From assembly GCF_018863395.1 (NCBI RefSeq), contig NZ_JAHKRR010000002.1, positions 1 to 64,000 of the forward strand: 64,000 nucleotides of DNA, written 5' to 3'. Every line of letters starts with the position of its first letter. Within the stretch, counting starts at the first letter, position 1. The notes beneath the pieces are model-generated. The model did not search any database. It was not told the DNA's origin and saw only the letters and a list, made by a program, of their open reading frames with translations. The stretch is from Sinomicrobium weinanense. Lineage in GTDB: Bacteria > Bacteroidota > Bacteroidia > Flavobacteriales > Flavobacteriaceae. The translations under genes and the position numbers were made by a program. Below are positions 61,801-64,000 of this stretch, piece by piece.

Positions 61801-61837
61801 TTGGCCTCCAATCCCCTTCTGCATGCCTGAAGCGGGG

Positions 61838-61975
61838 GCCAGTTACCAGTTTTCCGGTTGGTGGTGGTTATGGGTAAAAGAGCAAATTCATGACAAATAC
61901 TGATGCTTATGCTCGGAATATTAAGAATACATCCCAAAAAGTCCAACAAAAAACTGGTAACCGGCAACTGGCACC
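61838..61975. repeat. Inverted repeat pair of the GCCAGTT type
   Basis: GCCAGTTACCAGTTTTCCGG (61838-61857) and a nearly reverse-complementary copy, AAAACTGGTAACCGGCAACT, at 61949-61968 face each other in the gap after the glutamate-synthase-like gene. The same unit stands before the M20 gene. It looks like a dispersed intergenic palindrome of this genome. Confidence 0.5.
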
Positions 61976-62057
61976 ACCTCTATTAACCTCACGTTAAATT
62001 TTAATTTATCACAATATTTTTACAGTGAGATAGTTATATATTTATCAAAAAAACCCC

Positions 62058-64000
62058 ATGACTCCTATAAAGAAAAGTTTACTTTTTGCTTTTTTCCTAC
62101 TTTGCAGCATTTCCTTTGCCCAGGAAAAGTATACCATAAGCGGTATTGTTACCGAAGAAAAAAGTAATGAAAGCCTCATTGGTGTCAACATTATCGTGTC
62201 GGGACTACACCAGGGAGTATCTACCAACGAATATGGTTTTTATTCCTTCAGCCTCCCGGAGGGGAAGCATACCCTGAGTATCAGCTACCTCGGGTTTAAT
62301 ACCATTACCCGGGAGATCGACTTGCATTCGGATATACGGCTCAATTTGCAACTGTCCGAAAACTCCGAGCAGCTCGACGAAGTGGTCGTCACGGAATACA
62401 TCAGTCCGGAAAATATCGGCTCTCCTCAGATGAGTGTCAACGAACTGTCGATAAACACCATCAAAAAGATGCCTGTTGTCCTGGGCGAGACCGATATCAT
62501 CAAATCCATTCTCCTGCTTCCCGGTGTAACCAGTGCAGGCGAAGCGGCTTCGGGCTTCAACGTCAGGGGTGGTGCTGCAGACCAGAATCTTATTCTATTG
62601 GACGAAGCTACCATCTACAACTCCTCGCACCTCTATGGTTTTTTCTCTGTGTTTAATCCGGATGCCATCAAAGACATCAAACTATACAAAGGAGGGATCC
62701 CTTCGCGTTATGGCGGCAGGGTTTCTTCGGTCCTCGATATTTTCCAGAAGGATGGCAACAGCAGGAATTTTCATATGAACGGCGGAATAGGCGTCCTCTC
62801 CAGCCGACTGCTCGCCGAAGGGCCTATCGTAAAGGACAAGGGTTCTTTTCTCTTCGCAGGCAGGAGCTCTTATGCCCACCTGTTCCTGAAACTTACGGAC
62901 AATGAGAACGCCGCGTATTTCTATGACCTGAACACCAAGATCAGCTATCGTTTTAACGACAACAACAGTATATTTATCTCCGGCTATTTTGGCCGGGATG
63001 TGGTAAGCATCCGCAACAGTTTTAAAAATACATATGGCAATTCCATCCTCAATTTCCGCTGGAACCACCTTTTTTCGGACAAGCTCTTCTCTAACCTTTC
63101 ATTTATATACAGTGATTATTACTACGGATTACGCCTGAATTTTGTTCAGTTTAACTGGGATTCAGGTATTCAAAACTTCAACCTCAAGTACGACTTTAAA
63201 CATTATGTCAACCAGGATCTGAAATTATACTACGGGGTCAACGGGGCTTATTACAAGTTCAATCCCGGGGAGGTTACCCCCACCGGTGAAAATTCCGGGG
63301 CAAATTACCGGAAACTGGATGATAAATATGCCCTGGAAAGCGCCGTCTATATCGATGTGGAACACTCCATTTCCGACAGGTTAAAACTCCAGTACGGCCT
63401 TCGGGCCAGCAGTTTCTTCAGGATGGGCCAAAAAAACCTCAATCTGTATAAAAACAATAATCCCGTGATCTTTAATGAAGATTTCGGCATTTACGAAAAG
63501 GCCGTCCCGACCGGTACGTTGACCAGGTCCAGGACCAAACGCCTCAAGACCTTCATCAACCTGGAGCCCCGTGCCTCCCTGGCCTACAAACTAAGTGAGA
63601 ACACCTCGCTCAAGGTGAGCTATAACCGGATGGCCCAGTACCTGCACCTCATTTCCAACACCAGCTCACCTACCCCGCTGGATGTATGGGCACCCAGTGG
63701 CAGATACATCAAGCCTCAGTTGCTCGATCAGTATGCCCTGGGGTATTTCCACGATTTCAGGGACAACTCCTACACCCTGGAAGCCGAAGGATTTTACAAG
63801 AACATCAAGAACCGTATCGATTATATAGACGGCGCCGACCTCATTGCAAACAATGCCATAGAACAGGTTATACTCCCCGGCGAAGCTCGTGCCTACGGGC
63901 TGGAATTGCTGTTGAGAAAGAAAAAGGGGCGCCTTCAGGGCTGGCTGTCCTACACCCTGTCGCATTCAGAACAGAGAACCCCGCCAAGGACCATCCGGGA
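62058..64000 (+). CDS. TonB-dependent receptor with carboxypeptidase-like domain (cut by window end)
   Basis: Open from ATG 62058 to the window end (about 647 codons, no stop). Signal LLFAFFLLCSISFAQE, a carboxypeptidase-regulatory-like domain (YTISGIVTEEKSNESLIGVNIIVSG, EYGFYSFSLPEGKHTLSISYLGF), plug (ETDIIKSILLLPGVTSAGEAASGFNVRGGAADQNLILLDEATIY), then barrel strands. No STN domain and no SusC box, so it is a classical receptor and not a SusCD pair member as far as seen. The ligand is unknown. Confidence 0.9.
   Translation, partial: MTPIKKSLLFAFFLLCSISFAQEKYTISGIVTEEKSNESLIGVNIIVSGLHQGVSTNEYGFYSFSLPEGKHTLSISYLGFNTITREIDLHSDIRLNLQLSENSEQLDEVVVTEYISPENIGSPQMSVNELSINTIKKMPVVLGETDIIKSILLLPGVTSAGEAASGFNVRGGAADQNLILLDEATIYNSSHLYGFFSVFNPDAIKDIKLYKGGIPSRYGGRVSSVLDIFQKDGNSRNFHMNGGIGVLSSRLLAEGPIVKDKGSFLFAGRSSYAHLFLKLTDNENAAYFYDLNTKISYRFNDNNSIFISGYFGRDVVSIRNSFKNTYGNSILNFRWNHLFSDKLFSNLSFIYSDYYYGLRLNFVQFNWDSGIQNFNLKYDFKHYVNQDLKLYYGVNGAYYKFNPGEVTPTGENSGANYRKLDDKYALESAVYIDVEHSISDRLKLQYGLRASSFFRMGQKNLNLYKNNNPVIFNEDFGIYEKAVPTGTLTRSRTKRLKTFINLEPRASLAYKLSENTSLKVSYNRMAQYLHLISNTSSPTPLDVWAPSGRYIKPQLLDQYALGYFHDFRDNSYTLEAEGFYKNIKNRIDYIDGADLIANNAIEQVILPGEARAYGLELLLRKKKGRLQGWLSYTLSHSEQRTPPRTIR

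Noticed and set aside
60790-61824. Minus-strand frame of 344 codons opposite the glutamate-synthase-like gene
   Set aside because: Long only because stop codons are rare in that strand of a conserved gene; the protein is Cys/His/Phe-rich nonsense.

Overview
The window is Bacteroidota DNA, most likely a member of the Flavobacteriaceae. The evidence is the SusC/SusD (RagA/RagB) outer-membrane pairs with FecR/ECF-sigma control, CTnDOT-type Tra proteins (TraE, F, G, J, K, L, M, N), aspartate-rich surface lipoprotein signals, a stray piece resembling a type IX secretion tail, a Hc1-like small histone, and a TAnnTTTG-type promoter in front of the tRNA genes. Base composition falls into blocks: the right end (56-64 kb) and the tra/mob genes are more GC-rich, while the small genes at 0.7-2.7 kb and the second SusCD module are clearly AT-rich.

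Layout. 0-5 kb holds loosely packed accessory genes: the tail of an HxlR regulator, a secreted monooxygenase-fold protein, a frameshifted DUF5694 lipoprotein, a DUF1963 protein, a thioredoxin-fold lipoprotein, a small HTH protein and an AHSA1/SRPBCC protein. 5.4-12.2 kb is the maintenance and mobilisation arm of an integrative conjugative element (ICE), all on the minus strand: a ParB-like protein, a histone H1-like protein, the coupling ATPase, the relaxase and its small accessory protein. 12.7-36.1 kb holds two paralogous copies of one module. Each copy has a plus-strand MauE/DoxX-like membrane protein and a tiny exported two-cysteine protein, facing a minus-strand run of ECF sigma, FecR, SusC with an STN domain, SusD and a two-domain M16 zinc peptidase. 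A PAS-AraC regulator lies upstream of the second copy. 36.6-41.2 kb carries regulators (TPR-AraC, AraC, RteC-like) and two small envelope proteins. 41.4-54.2 kb is the mating-pair-formation (type IV secretion) operon. 54.4-56.1 kb encodes a large serine recombinase whose reading frame ends inside tRNA-Pro. 56.05-64 kb looks like ordinary chromosome: tRNA-Pro, tRNA-Ser, a PgpH-type HD phosphodiesterase, an M20 amidohydrolase, an FMN-binding glutamate-synthase-family protein and a TonB-dependent receptor cut by the window end.

How it fits together. The mob arm and tra operon would process and transfer the element, the recombinase would integrate and excise it, and the RteC-like and AraC genes just upstream of tra are likely switches. 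The main point of interest is the doubled module lodged between mob and tra. The two small exported proteins share almost no sequence after the signal peptide, yet both place cysteines at residues 48 and 55. Each is preceded by a MauE-like protein with a CxC pair and faces its own M16 peptidase, SusCD transporter and FecR/ECF circuit. I infer a self-contained system that makes, oxidises, cleaves and senses or transports a peptide, carried as ICE cargo. Its function (signal, mate recognition, bacteriocin or nutrient uptake) cannot be read from the sequence.
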